DNA from: Candidatus Aminicenantota bacterium
Lineage (GTDB): Bacteria; Acidobacteriota; Aminicenantia; Aminicenantales; UBA4085
NCBI GenBank assembly: GCA_017883285.1
Contig: JADGNV010000085.1
Span: 1-40,104 of the forward strand
Length of the DNA stretch: 40,104 bases
Direction: 5' to 3'
The first letter of the stretch is position 1. Every line of letters begins with the position of its first letter. The notes below the pieces were generated by a model. The model was given only the letters and a program-made list of their open reading frames with translations, did not search any database and had not been told where the DNA came from. Of this stretch, positions 22,779 through 31,138 are shown piece after piece. A program made the translations under genes and the position numbers.

Positions 22779-25130
22779 TCACTTCAGGACGATGTCGTCC
22801 CGCCAATACCGCAGCTTCCCCCGTTCGGACGAGTCCGGGGTCCCGTCGAACGCGAGCCCCGACTGCCAGGGCTTGGACTCGATAAGCAGGCGGTCCTTGT
22901 ACAGGGCCTTGGTCAGATTGACGATGGTGTAGGACAGCCGGGTCCCCTCGAGCGAGGCGAACAGGAAATCCCCGTTCGATTCGAAATCGCCGAACCGGAT
23001 CCGGCCGCTCTCGTATGTGTAGCGCGGCCGCCGGTTGTCCCGGGCCATATCCTGGCGCAGGTCGTTCTTGGCGGCCACGAAATAGGTCCGGCCGACTCGG
23101 CCGCCCCGCTCGATGCGGACGCCCTGTCCGGCCCGCGGCGCGTCCGCGGGCAGGAGTTTGATTTCGGCCGCGAGCTGGGCCGGGTCCGCGCCCGCCGCGT
23201 GCGGGACGAGCACCGTCACGAAAGCGGCCGTTTCCCGAAGCTCGAAGTGCTGTCCCGTCGTCTGGTGGATGGTCAGCTCGTCCTGGTAATGGCGCTTCTG
23301 GGGCTCGACCCCCTCGATCCGGAACGCGGTCGCGGGAAAGACGACGAGGAGGCGCTTGTCCTGGGGAAGGGCGGGACCGGCCGCGCCGCTCGCACCCGCG
23401 ATCGAGTCATAGACCGTGTCGTACCAGTGCGCGCCCTGGGCGAGGATCTTCCGGGTGTGCCAGAGGTTGGCCAGGGTATAATAATCCTCTTTGAGCGCCT
23501 TGAACACGTCGAAGACGACGAACAAATCAGCGCCCTTCACGTAGGCGATGGTCCGGTCCCAGGTATAGCCCCGGTTGTCGTCGATGAGCCGAGTGCGGCT
23601 GTAGTCGACGTCGGGCAGGCTCAGGAAATCGATCTTTTGGGTCCGGATGCGGCGATAGGAGCCGGCGTCGCGCAGGAACTCGAGGACGCCCTGGCTTGGG
23701 ATGGCCCCCCGGACGCTGTAGCGCCATTCGTCGGCCTTCTGGCCCATCCAGATTTTCTCCGGACGGACGCAGAGCCGGTTGTGGAAGTAGTCCTGGCGGT
23801 AGCTGCCGAAGGGGCCGCTGGGCATGTAGTCGCGGTAGCCGCCGTCGTGGAGGAGGACCGAGCCGCCCGACATCAGCAGGGCGATGCCGTTTTCGTCGGC
23901 GTGGCCGTGGGTCATCTTTTCCTCTTCGACCGGGATCGTGTCGCGGAGATAATCGCGGAAGTTGAGGCCGCCGTCGCCTTCGTCCCTGTAGTTCAGGAGG
24001 AGATAGGTGGACGTCGGCGCCCAGCCATCGCGGAAGACGATCTTCTTGCCCTGCACGTCCTCCATGACTTCGCGGGAGCCGGTCTGGGGCATCGCCGGCG
24101 CAACCGCATCCGAACCCCAGCGGACGCAGTCGAGCATCATGTAGCCGAGCCCTACGTTCGTGGGCGTCTTGAAGTCGATATATTTGCGGGCGATGGTCGT
24201 CGCCGCCCATTTCAGGTTCGGATTATTATAGAAGCGGGCCGCCGCTTCGAAGAAGACCAGGAAGTGGGGCCAGTTGGCCTCCCAATGGGCGTCGCCGAAG
24301 TCGGGCACGATGCCGGCCGGACAGACGAGGTTCAGATAGTATTGGGCGTAAGTGAAAACGACCGGCGTCTGGAACAGCTCGTCCATTTTTTGGAGGGCGT
24401 CCGCGTAGCCGAGCAGGGAATAAAGCCAGACGCCGTTGTAGATAGTCGCGTCCTCGATCTCCCACCGGCCCCAGTTGTCGTCGCCCAGGGCGCGGCGCTG
24501 CATCTCCCAGGCGGTGACGTTCTTGGCCCGGGGCAGGGCGCGCACCGCCCAGGCCAGGTTCTCGGCCCGGAGCAGACCGCGGTTCATCGTCCCCCATTCC
24601 TGGGTCCGGAGCATGTACGCGACGCTTTCGGAGATAACCGTCTCGGCGACGGCATTCTCCCGCGGGTCGAGCTGACCGAGGCGGTGGAGCGTTTCATAGG
24701 CCCGGACATAGCGCATGACCGTGAAGAAGTCGGGGAGGCCGGGCACGCCGTCCTCGTAGTCGTAGCGCGCTTTGCGGGCGGATTCGGGGAACTGGGAGCG
24801 GAAGTCGCCATAGGTCGTGAGCACTTTCTTGGCCCGCCGGGCGTACTCGGGGTTCTTGTCCTTTTCAAAGAAATGGGCGTAGATCGCGGCCATTTCGAGC
24901 AGGCCCCCCGGCGCCCGATAGCCGAAGACGTATTTGGGATCGAAGCCCTCCCGCCACTTGGCGACGATTTCGTCGTAGTGCTGCCAGGCCCAGTCCGCCG
25001 AAGATTTGGCGTAGGCCAAGTAATCGGCCTGCCGGACGGGTTCGAGGGCCGAGGCGGGCCGGGGCGCGGCGGGCGCGAGGAGGACGGCCGCAAGGAGCAC
25101 GGCCAGGGCCGGAAAGATCTTTTTAGCCAT
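22779..25130 (-). CDS. Secreted heparinase II/III-like polysaccharide lyase
   Basis: ATG 25130 follows AGGAGG and gives 783 residues with a signal peptide (1 to about 29, PASA-LE). The N-terminal half is an alpha/alpha toroid typical of alginate-lyase/heparinase folds (DWAWQHYDEIVAKWREG, WAVRALPRAKNVTAWEMQRRA, WEIEDATIYNGVWLYSLLGY). The C-terminal half starts a beta-sandwich with the hallmark MTHGHADENGIALLMSGG (H408, H410). Family members cleave uronic-acid polysaccharides by beta-elimination in the periplasm or outside the cell. The specific glycan cannot be inferred. Neighbouring glycosidase-like proteins support carbohydrate use. It is divergent from the ferredoxin-type gene. Confidence 0.75.
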   Translation of the reverse strand: MAKKIFPALAVLLAAVLLAPAAPRPASALEPVRQADYLAYAKSSADWAWQHYDEIVAKWREGFDPKYVFGYRAPGGLLEMAAIYAHFFEKDKNPEYARRAKKVLTTYGDFRSQFPESARKARYDYEDGVPGLPDFFTVMRYVRAYETLHRLGQLDPRENAVAETVISESVAYMLRTQEWGTMNRGLLRAENLAWAVRALPRAKNVTAWEMQRRALGDDNWGRWEIEDATIYNGVWLYSLLGYADALQKMDELFQTPVVFTYAQYYLNLVCPAGIVPDFGDAHWEANWPHFLVFFEAAARFYNNPNLKWAATTIARKYIDFKTPTNVGLGYMMLDCVRWGSDAVAPAMPQTGSREVMEDVQGKKIVFRDGWAPTSTYLLLNYRDEGDGGLNFRDYLRDTIPVEEEKMTHGHADENGIALLMSGGSVLLHDGGYRDYMPSGPFGSYRQDYFHNRLCVRPEKIWMGQKADEWRYSVRGAIPSQGVLEFLRDAGSYRRIRTQKIDFLSLPDVDYSRTRLIDDNRGYTWDRTIAYVKGADLFVVFDVFKALKEDYYTLANLWHTRKILAQGAHWYDTVYDSIAGASGAAGPALPQDKRLLVVFPATAFRIEGVEPQKRHYQDELTIHQTTGQHFELRETAAFVTVLVPHAAGADPAQLAAEIKLLPADAPRAGQGVRIERGGRVGRTYFVAAKNDLRQDMARDNRRPRYTYESGRIRFGDFESNGDFLFASLEGTRLSYTIVNLTKALYKDRLLIESKPWQSGLAFDGTPDSSERGKLRYWRDDIVLK

Positions 25131-25171
25131 GGAATATCGCCTCCTGGACATCGAACGGAACTTGAAACATT

Positions 25172-25201
25172 ATTTTATGCGAGGATCGCGGGCCGATGCA
25201 A
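25172..25201 (-). promoter_or_regulatory. Candidate promoter of the heparinase-like gene
   Basis: On the minus strand TTGCAT (25201-25196), 18 bases, TAAAAT (25177-25172), about 42 bases before ATG 25130. Confidence 0.45.
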
Positions 25202-25280
25202 CCGCGTTCGGGGAGGGGACCGCTGGGACGCGGCTTTCCGACCCTCTGCGTCGAGCCTGGAAGCGGCCGTCCAAGTCGTG

Positions 25281-25296
25281 TAAAATAAAGGGGAGG
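25281..25296 (+). promoter_or_regulatory. -10-like box and ribosome site before the ferredoxin-type locus
   Basis: TAAAAT (25281-25286) is a good -10 but no clear -35 lies 16-18 bases upstream. The adjacent AAGGGGAGG is a ribosome site placed for the ATG at 25307, not for the ferredoxin start at 25381. Confidence 0.3.
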
Positions 25297-25306
25297 CGAA
25301 CCGAAC

Positions 25307-25408
25307 ATGACTTTACCGGACAAGAAGATCCTGGCCCTGGGAACGCCCCGGAGGGAAAAACCCATGAAGGAGAACATCCTATGGCGAAACGCAAAATCAT
25401 CGAGATAG
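25307..25408 (+). CDS. Possible 33-residue upstream ORF overlapping the ferredoxin-type gene
   Basis: ATG 25307 has its own strong ribosome site (AGGGGAGG, 10-11 bases upstream) and reads MTLPDKKILALGTPRREKP and on to a TAG at 25406-25408, crossing the downstream ATG in another frame. It resembles no known protein. It may be a leader peptide that couples translation, or chance; a frame error that hides a longer N-terminus is a further option. Confidence 0.3.
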   Translation: MTLPDKKILALGTPRREKPMKENILWRNAKSSR

Positions 25409-26139
25409 ACCGAGACCTCTGCGACGGCTGCGGGCTCTGCACGACGGCCTGCATGGAAGGAGCGCTCGAGATCGACGAGGAAAAGAAGGCCGTGCTGGCG
25501 AAGGAGATCTTCTGCGACGGCCTCGGCGCCTGCCTCGACGTCTGCCCGACGGGGGCCCTGAAGGTCATCGAGCGCGACGGTGCGGACTACGATCCGAAGG
25601 CCACGTTTAAGCACGTATTGAAGACTCGCGGCAAGGATGCGGCCAAGCAGGTCCACGGCGCGGAGCCGGCGGGCCGGAAGCCCGTGCCGCATTTCCAGGG
25701 CGGGTGCCCGGGCAGCCAGGCCCGGGAGATCGACCGGTCCGAGAAGGCGGCGCCCGGAAAGACCGTCTCCGGCCGTTCGGAACTCAGCCAGTGGCCGATC
25801 CAGCTCCACCTCGTCTCGCCCTACGCCCCGTACTTCAAGAACGCCGACCTGCTCGTGGCGGCGGACTGCACAGCGTTCTCGCTCGGGAGCTTCCACCCCG
25901 ATCTCTTGAAGGGGAAGAAGCTGGTCATCGCCTGCCCGAAGCTCGATGACCCGTCCGGGTATGTCGAAAAGCTCTCCGAGATCATCAAGCAAAACGACCT
26001 TGCGTCGCTCACCGTGGCCATCATGACCGTGCCCTGCTGCTCGGGGCTCACCCAGATGGTGGACGAGGCCGTCGGGGCCTCGGGGGTCGAGATCTTTCCC
26101 CGAAAGCTCGTCATCGGGATCGACGGCAAGATCGTCTAA
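25381..26139 (+). CDS. 4Fe-4S ferredoxin-type protein with extra C-terminal Cys-rich domain
   Basis: From ATG 25381 (AAGGAG site) the 252 residues start with a di-cluster ferredoxin domain. The first motif is complete (C14, C17, C20, C24). The second reads CDGLGACLDVCP with C45, C51, C55 and Leu48 in place of a Cys, a variant I believe recurs in this family. After a linker with HFQGGCPGS, the C-terminal half is a Rossmann-like domain (LLVAADCTAFSLGSFHPDLLKGKKLVIACPKLDD, MTVPCCSGL) with further conserved-looking cysteines. It probably transfers electrons or senses redox state in the cytoplasm; the partner is unknown. Confidence 0.78.
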   Translation: MAKRKIIEIDRDLCDGCGLCTTACMEGALEIDEEKKAVLAKEIFCDGLGACLDVCPTGALKVIERDGADYDPKATFKHVLKTRGKDAAKQVHGAEPAGRKPVPHFQGGCPGSQAREIDRSEKAAPGKTVSGRSELSQWPIQLHLVSPYAPYFKNADLLVAADCTAFSLGSFHPDLLKGKKLVIACPKLDDPSGYVEKLSEIIKQNDLASLTVAIMTVPCCSGLTQMVDEAVGASGVEIFPRKLVIGIDGKIV

Positions 26140-26211
26140 TTCAAACCGGCGCTCTCCACGCCGCACCGTACGGGAGACCCGGATGGGGTACGGCGCAAAC
26201 AAGATTGCGGA

Positions 26212-29037
26212 CTAGTTCAAAGGGGCGGTTTCTGCGCCGCCGATGAAGATCCCGTTGAACAGGAACTTGAACGTTCCGTGGGGCTGGCCCCGGAACGTGA
26301 TTTCCGGCCCGAAGAGGAAGACCTTTCCCTTGCCCACAGAGGCCGTTACGGCCTGGACGCCCCGCCAGAGGTATTCGTCGCCCCAGACCCAGCCGCTCCG
26401 GAGGGGATTCGCGCTTTCGAACCAGGCGGCCGCCTGAGCGCCGCGCAGGCCGGCGTCCGGCAGCATGTCGAAGACCGGGCTGTTGTCGAAGAACACGTCC
26501 ACGGCGTCGGGCATCCCGTAGGCGATGGGGTTCGTGTTGTCGACCTTGACCTGGAGGATGGACCCCGGCACATAGTACTTCTGGTTGCCGAGCGGGACTT
26601 CGCGGCCGTCGGGGGTCTTCTCCACGAGATGGTTCGCGATGGGCAGGCCGAGGTGATAGCCGAGGCTGGTCGCGCCGCCGACCGCCAGCACCGTCCCGCC
26701 TTCCTCGATGAATTTTCGGATCTGGGGCAGTGTCTTGTCGACCGACGAGCTCCCGACCATGGACCGGTATTCGGCCGGGATGGTGTCGAGATTGGCCGGA
26801 CCTCCGCCCCGGCCGCCGCGGCCGCCCGAGCCGAAGGCCGGGATGCCGCCGTTGACAAAGACCAGGACGTCGTATTTCGCGTTGAGGTTTCCGGCGTCGA
26901 GGCCGGGCGCATAGACCACCTCGAACGGGAATTCGAATTGGGTGAGGATCCACTGGGTCCAGCCCGAATCCATGGAGCCGCCGTAGCTGTCCCAGACGCC
27001 CAGGCGAGGCAGCTTCAGCCGGAAGGCTTCACCCGCGGGCCGGACGTCTACCGCCTCGAAGGAAACGCCGAGGTCCTTGGCCGCCTTGGACAGGATGGGC
27101 AGGACCGTGGGCTTGAAGGGAATGAAGATCGTCCCCGCCGGCCAGGGGCTTTTGGCGGTCTGGAAGGGCTTCTTCAGCCAGGTGACCTCTTCCTTGGCTT
27201 TGAGCAGCCGGTTGACGACGATGGCCGAATCGTTGATCTGGTGGCTCAGCAGGAAGCCAGCCGTAGACTTGGCGTCCGCCGCGGGCAGCGCGGCGGTGCC
27301 GGCCGCGAGCTTGGCGAAGCCCTTGATCTCCTGGAAGGGGCCGTCGAAGGGCTCGAGGATCCGGTCGAACTTGATGCCCATTTGGAAGGCCACGGTCCAG
27401 CCGGCGCTGTCGTAGGGAGGCCGCGGAGGGCCGCCGGGATAGGCGAAGTCGTTGGGATGGTCCTGGGGCTCGAACATGCTGATGACGTGGGCCCGGAAGG
27501 CCTGGGCGGTCTTGACCACGTAGGAGCCCGCGGAATAGGTCTTGGCGAGGACGGTGAACGGCTTCGTCGCCACGTGGACCGTGACCCCGCTCTTGATGAG
27601 GGTGTTGACGAACTTTGTCGCCGTCGGGAAGTCGGCTTGGGCCGAGGAGATGATGAAGCCGCGCGGATCGCGCTTGGAGGGGTCGCGGAGCATGTCGTAA
27701 TACTTGACCGGCGTGCTCCCGCCCCGCATCCCGCCTCTCGCTCCCGCCGGGCCCTGCGGAACGCCGGCGGCCGGGGCCGCGGCGGCCCGGTCCTTCTCGA
27801 TCTGGGCCTGGAGGGCGGCGATCTGCTGGGGCTCGAAGGTCCAGGTGTCGGTATTGCCCTTGGCAATGGCGTTCCGGCCCATGACGTAGCGGTTGTAGAG
27901 GACCTCCTCCCGCCGCCGGGCGGCGAAATCGAGGATGGCCTTGTCCGCCGTGATCGAGTAGTCGATCGAGGAGCGCATGTGCCACTTCTGGGGCATGATG
28001 GGATAAGGATAGTCGCCCTTGGGCAGGACGCGGTCGGGGATGAAGGGGATGTCCATCGGCGTCGGGTTGCCGATCATCTCTGTCAGGATACCGATCACGT
28101 TGTGGAAATAGCCCGTGCTCCGCAGGCCGCCGTTCCACCACGTCGAGTAGGAAGCGCCGGAGCGCATGATCGCCCCGGGCTTGCCTTCGGCCGCGAAGCG
28201 TTCATGCATCGCCAATCCGAGGAGGTCCGTCCCGACGGGGACCATCGGATCGAAATAATAATAGAACGGGTCCCGGAAAGGCGGGCAGAAGAGGACCGTC
28301 CCGGCCGGGCCGGACTGGTGGTGGTTGTAGAGGAACTGGGGATGCCATTCGATGTAGAGCTGGCGGCTCACGGCCTCGGTCTCGGGCTGGGTGACCATGT
28401 AGTAATCCCGGTTGTTGTCGTGGCCGACGTATTTCTGGTAAAGCCGCGGCAGGCCGCTCATCGCCCGCTTCAGGGGGTCCTTCTCCCGCATGTACCAGTT
28501 CGCGACGAGCTCCTGGCCGTCGGGGTTCACGGGGACGGCGAGCAGAATCACCTCGTCCAGGATGCGGAGCGTCTCGTCGTCCCGGCCGCTGAGCATCTGG
28601 TAGACGAGCTCGACGATCTGCTGCGAGCCCACGATCTCGGTTGCATGGAGCCCGCCGTCGATCCAGACGACGGCCTTCCCCTGGAGCGAAAGCTTTTTGG
28701 CTTCGGCGTCGGTCAGGCCCTGGGCCAGGGCCAGGCGGCGCGAGATCTGCTTGTACAGCTCGAGTTTGCCGAGGTTCTTGGGCGAGCTGATGATGGCCAT
28801 GAGCATCGGCCGGCCCTCGGAGCTCTTCCCGATCTCGACGAGCTTCATCCGGTCGGATTCCTTGGCCAGCTTCTTCCAGTAGGCCGAGAGCTGGGTGGAG
28901 TTGATGAGCTGGTAATCCTCGCCGACATTGAACCCGAGCTCCTGCTTGGGAGACGTGATCTTGCCTTGGGCCGACGCTAGAGCGGCGACGGCGGCCAGGG
29001 CGACCAACAGAACGATCGGGCGCGCGAGTTTTTTCAT
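26212..29037 (-). CDS. Secreted M14-family zinc carboxypeptidase-like protein with C-terminal GATase-like domain
   Basis: This 941-residue protein has a signal peptide (1-23, ALASA-QG). The M14 domain has zinc ligands H131 and E134 (GGLHATEIVG), NPDG (171-174), substrate Arg in HDNNRD (R210), the third ligand in NHHQSG (239-240) and a likely catalytic Glu320 (IGILTEMIG). After a Gly/Ala-rich linker the second half is a class-I glutamine-amidotransferase-like fold (YDVLVFVNGGIPAF, IRKFIEEGGTVLAVGGATSLGYHL) without an evident catalytic triad. M14 enzymes cleave C-terminal residues of peptides. It lies 15 bases after the DUF6305-like gene and shares its transcript. ATG 29037 has AGAGGAA upstream. 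Confidence 0.87.
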   Translation of the reverse strand: MKKLARPIVLLVALAAVAALASAQGKITSPKQELGFNVGEDYQLINSTQLSAYWKKLAKESDRMKLVEIGKSSEGRPMLMAIISSPKNLGKLELYKQISRRLALAQGLTDAEAKKLSLQGKAVVWIDGGLHATEIVGSQQIVELVYQMLSGRDDETLRILDEVILLAVPVNPDGQELVANWYMREKDPLKRAMSGLPRLYQKYVGHDNNRDYYMVTQPETEAVSRQLYIEWHPQFLYNHHQSGPAGTVLFCPPFRDPFYYYFDPMVPVGTDLLGLAMHERFAAEGKPGAIMRSGASYSTWWNGGLRSTGYFHNVIGILTEMIGNPTPMDIPFIPDRVLPKGDYPYPIMPQKWHMRSSIDYSITADKAILDFAARRREEVLYNRYVMGRNAIAKGNTDTWTFEPQQIAALQAQIEKDRAAAAPAAGVPQGPAGARGGMRGGSTPVKYYDMLRDPSKRDPRGFIISSAQADFPTATKFVNTLIKSGVTVHVATKPFTVLAKTYSAGSYVVKTAQAFRAHVISMFEPQDHPNDFAYPGGPPRPPYDSAGWTVAFQMGIKFDRILEPFDGPFQEIKGFAKLAAGTAALPAADAKSTAGFLLSHQINDSAIVVNRLLKAKEEVTWLKKPFQTAKSPWPAGTIFIPFKPTVLPILSKAAKDLGVSFEAVDVRPAGEAFRLKLPRLGVWDSYGGSMDSGWTQWILTQFEFPFEVVYAPGLDAGNLNAKYDVLVFVNGGIPAFGSGGRGGRGGGPANLDTIPAEYRSMVGSSSVDKTLPQIRKFIEEGGTVLAVGGATSLGYHLGLPIANHLVEKTPDGREVPLGNQKYYVPGSILQVKVDNTNPIAYGMPDAVDVFFDNSPVFDMLPDAGLRGAQAAAWFESANPLRSGWVWGDEYLWRGVQAVTASVGKGKVFLFGPEITFRGQPHGTFKFLFNGIFIGGAETAPLN

Positions 29038-29052
29038 GGGCTGTTCCTCTCG

Positions 29053-29703
29053 TTAAAAGACTTTTTTCATGATCTCGACCATGCCCAGGGCGAAGTCCGC
29101 TTTGACCAGGGGAACTTTGGTTTTGGCCGCGATCTTGGTGAAACGTCCGTCCTTGTCGCTGTCCTTGGTGACGACCAGGAAATCCGCGAACGGGGCGACG
29201 GCGTCGATCATCCGCTCGTTGTCGCTGCCCGCGGGGCCGCGCGCCGCTTCGCCGCCGGCATGGACGCCGATGACGAAGATCTTGGCCTTCTTGCAGTATT
29301 CGATCAGCTTCTTGACCCGCGCCTCCTCGGAGTCCGTCGTCAGGCCGGAGGCGCCCATCCCTTTCAGGCTCGCCCCGATGGCGAAGATGACGGTCTTGTA
29401 GGGCGTACCCTTGGGGAATTTGGCCAGGTCGGTCGTGATCTCGACGTGGAAACCGGCGGATGAGGCCTTGCCCGCGAGGCCGACCCCCGCGGTGATCATC
29501 TCCACCGTGGGGACGTCGCAATAATCGTATTTGATGTCCGCCTCCTCCAGGACGGCGTTCACCGTATTGGCGTCGTTGCTCTGCCCGGCCGATGTCGTCA
29601 GCACGGGAAGGCCGGCCTTGGGGATGGTGGTCTGGGCTGCCGGCGACGCCGGCAGGGCGGCGAGACAGGCGATCGCCAGAACGACGAGAAGAGTGTTTCT
29701 CAT
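29053..29703 (-). CDS. Secreted small protein, DUF6305-like
   Basis: The 216-residue protein has a signal peptide (1 to about 23, ASPAA-QT). A compact alpha/beta domain follows (LPVLTTSAGQSNDANTVNAVLEEADIKYDY, YKTVIFAIGASLKGMGASGL, ARVKKLIEYCKKAKIFVIGVHAGGEAARG, ADFLVVTKDSDKDGRFTKIA). The TSAGQS start and GVHAGG turn match what I recall of DUF6305 proteins, but I cannot confirm the assignment. Function unknown; acidic and small residues suggest ligand binding. It is the first gene of an operon with the M14 peptidase; ATG 29703 has a perfect AAAGGAGG site. Confidence 0.65.
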   Translation of the reverse strand: MRNTLLVVLAIACLAALPASPAAQTTIPKAGLPVLTTSAGQSNDANTVNAVLEEADIKYDYCDVPTVEMITAGVGLAGKASSAGFHVEITTDLAKFPKGTPYKTVIFAIGASLKGMGASGLTTDSEEARVKKLIEYCKKAKIFVIGVHAGGEAARGPAGSDNERMIDAVAPFADFLVVTKDSDKDGRFTKIAAKTKVPLVKADFALGMVEIMKKVF

Positions 29704-29723
29704 GGGGACGATCCTCCTTTCAA

Positions 29724-29758
29724 GTCAAGGGGCGGTCAAGGGACGAGCCTTGGGCTCG
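29724..29758 (-). promoter_or_regulatory. Leader with two 8-bp direct repeats and a perfect hairpin
   Basis: GTCAAGGG occurs at 29724-29731 and again at 29735-29742, 11 bases apart. Immediately beyond, CGAGCC (29744-29749) and GGCTCG (29753-29758) form a 6-bp hairpin with a 3-base loop. All lie between the predicted promoter and the ribosome site of the DUF6305-like gene. Confidence 0.35.
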
Positions 29759-29766
29759 AAGCCCCT

Positions 29767-29794
29767 TATTTATCACAAAACCCGGGGGAATCAA
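29767..29794 (-). promoter_or_regulatory. Candidate promoter of the DUF6305-like/M14 operon
   Basis: On the minus strand TTGATT (29794-29789), 16 bases, TAAATA (29772-29767), in an AT-rich patch between two minus-strand units. Confidence 0.45.
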
Positions 29795-29815
29795 AGGTTG
29801 GAAGAGGCGTCGGCA

Positions 29816-30970
29816 TCATTCGTAATGGACGCTCTTCGGGTCGGCCTTGGCCGGATCGTGGAAATAGCGGCCGACGCCGTTCTTGACGAGCTCGGCGTAG
29901 CGCGGGACCCCACTCATGACGATGGCCTTCTCGGGGTTCTTTTTCGTGAACTGGCGGAGGATTTCGAGGCTGACCGAGCAGTGCTGCCCGACGCGCTTAT
30001 CCATAGGCCAGCCGCTCTCGTCATAGGGGACGAAGAGCTTTTTCGCCCGGGACAGGCTCAGGAGAAACGGGTCTTTCCCGTCGAGGAGCAGGGTCACGGT
30101 CTTGGGGCCGGTCGGCTGATCGAGGAACGGGATCGGCGCCTCGAGGAGGAAGGGGAGGGTGTCCGAGAAGTCGCCGATCTCCCGGTGGGACAGGCCGTGG
30201 AAGTTTGCGGGCGACGGTTCGACGTGATTGTCGAAGCCTTCCATGGCCTTGACCGTCATGGAAACCAGCGTCGCGATCTTCGACGATTTGATCGGTGCGA
30301 CGATGCAGTTCGTCACGGGGAACATGGTCTCGGCACCGTGCATATCGATGGCGATGTCCACCTTTTCTTTTCGGAGCAGTTCCATCGCGGCAAACGTCAC
30401 TTTTTCCATGAGCGGGCCGTCCGCCCGCCCCGGCCAGGTCCGGTTGGTGTTGCGGACGTCGAGGTAGGACAAGAGCTGTTTCTCGGGGAAGTGGATGTAG
30501 ACGTCCGGGTCGGGCCACTGCTCGAGCGGCGAGGCGTCGCGGTTTCCCATCCGGAAGCGCTTCGATCCCCAATCGGTCGGGATGTCGAAATACAGCGGAT
30601 AGCCGTCCCCGGGCTTGGTGTTCCGGCCGGCGCTGGCGTTGAATTCGGGAATAATGTAGAGGGTGCCCTGCTCGAGCACGGCGTTTTCGATCATGAGGAC
30701 GGCGGTCAGGAGGCCCGCCGGCTCGTTGGCGTGGGTGTTGGCCAGGAGCAGGGCCTTTCCTCCGGGGCGCGCGCCTTCGAGCACGAAGACGTCGGTGTCG
30801 GCCATCGAGCCATTCAATCCCGGCGCGAATTCGCCGAGCTTCACGACCTTGGTCACACCGGGCCCGGCCACCACGGGGACCTGATAATGGCGGTGCTCGT
30901 AGAGAGGGAAGGCCCCGAGGGCCGTGAGGACGGCCACGAGGAGGACAAGAGCGATTTTGAGGCCCGTCAT
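29816..30970 (-). CDS. Succinylglutamate desuccinylase/aspartoacylase-type zinc hydrolase, membrane-anchored
   Basis: ATG 30970 overlaps the stop of the small membrane protein (TGATG) and gives 384 residues. A single N-terminal helix (about 4-22) anchors or exports it. The AstE/AspA-type M14-fold domain has zinc ligands H80 and E83 (LLANTHANEPAG) and H211 (DMHGAE), and the DVRNTNRTWPG motif (170-180) that binds the substrate carboxylate. Such enzymes remove acyl groups from N-acylated amino acids or act as carboxypeptidases. The upstream permease and small membrane protein suggest that substrate or product is transported by the same operon. The upstream frame extension to 31042 is not used. 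Confidence 0.82.
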   Translation of the reverse strand: MTGLKIALVLLVAVLTALGAFPLYEHRHYQVPVVAGPGVTKVVKLGEFAPGLNGSMADTDVFVLEGARPGGKALLLANTHANEPAGLLTAVLMIENAVLEQGTLYIIPEFNASAGRNTKPGDGYPLYFDIPTDWGSKRFRMGNRDASPLEQWPDPDVYIHFPEKQLLSYLDVRNTNRTWPGRADGPLMEKVTFAAMELLRKEKVDIAIDMHGAETMFPVTNCIVAPIKSSKIATLVSMTVKAMEGFDNHVEPSPANFHGLSHREIGDFSDTLPFLLEAPIPFLDQPTGPKTVTLLLDGKDPFLLSLSRAKKLFVPYDESGWPMDKRVGQHCSVSLEILRQFTKKNPEKAIVMSGVPRYAELVKNGVGRYFHDPAKADPKSVHYE

Positions 30971-31125
30971 CACTTGACCCGGAGAATCCTCAAGATGAGG
31001 GGTATCAGGACGAGCAGATAGAGGATCAGGTCGTTGACGCATTTCTTCTCGCGGACGAAATTCCAGACGAGGAAGACGGCGATGTAGAGGCTCAGGAGGT
31101 AATAGACGATCATGATCAAACCCAT
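30970..31125 (-). CDS. 51-residue membrane protein between transporter and deacylase
   Basis: ATG 31125 to TGA 30970 encodes 51 residues: MGLIMIVYYLLSLYIAVFLV is one helix, a short polar loop WNFVREKKCVNDL follows, and then a second helix LILYLLVLIPLILRIL with basic end RVK. The start is preceded by GGAGGTG within 14 bases, the gap to the permease stop is 13 bases, and its stop overlaps the deacylase start. The ordering and coupling argue that it is real. It could be a small accessory subunit of the permease; it is much shorter than TRAP DctQ subunits. Family unknown. Confidence 0.65.
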   Translation of the reverse strand: MGLIMIVYYLLSLYIAVFLVWNFVREKKCVNDLILYLLVLIPLILRILRVK

Positions 31126-31138
31126 TTTCGCACCTCCA

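Noticed and set aside
23199-25283. 694-codon plus-strand frame
   Set aside because: Antisense to the heparinase-like gene, which has a signal peptide and the HGHADENG motif.
26140-26211. CCGTAC...GTACGG stem as a terminator between the ferredoxin-type and M14 genes
   Set aside because: Only 6 pairs with a 16-base loop and no T tract on either strand.
26278-28980. 900-codon plus-strand frame
   Set aside because: Antisense to the M14 peptidase, whose zinc ligands are clear.
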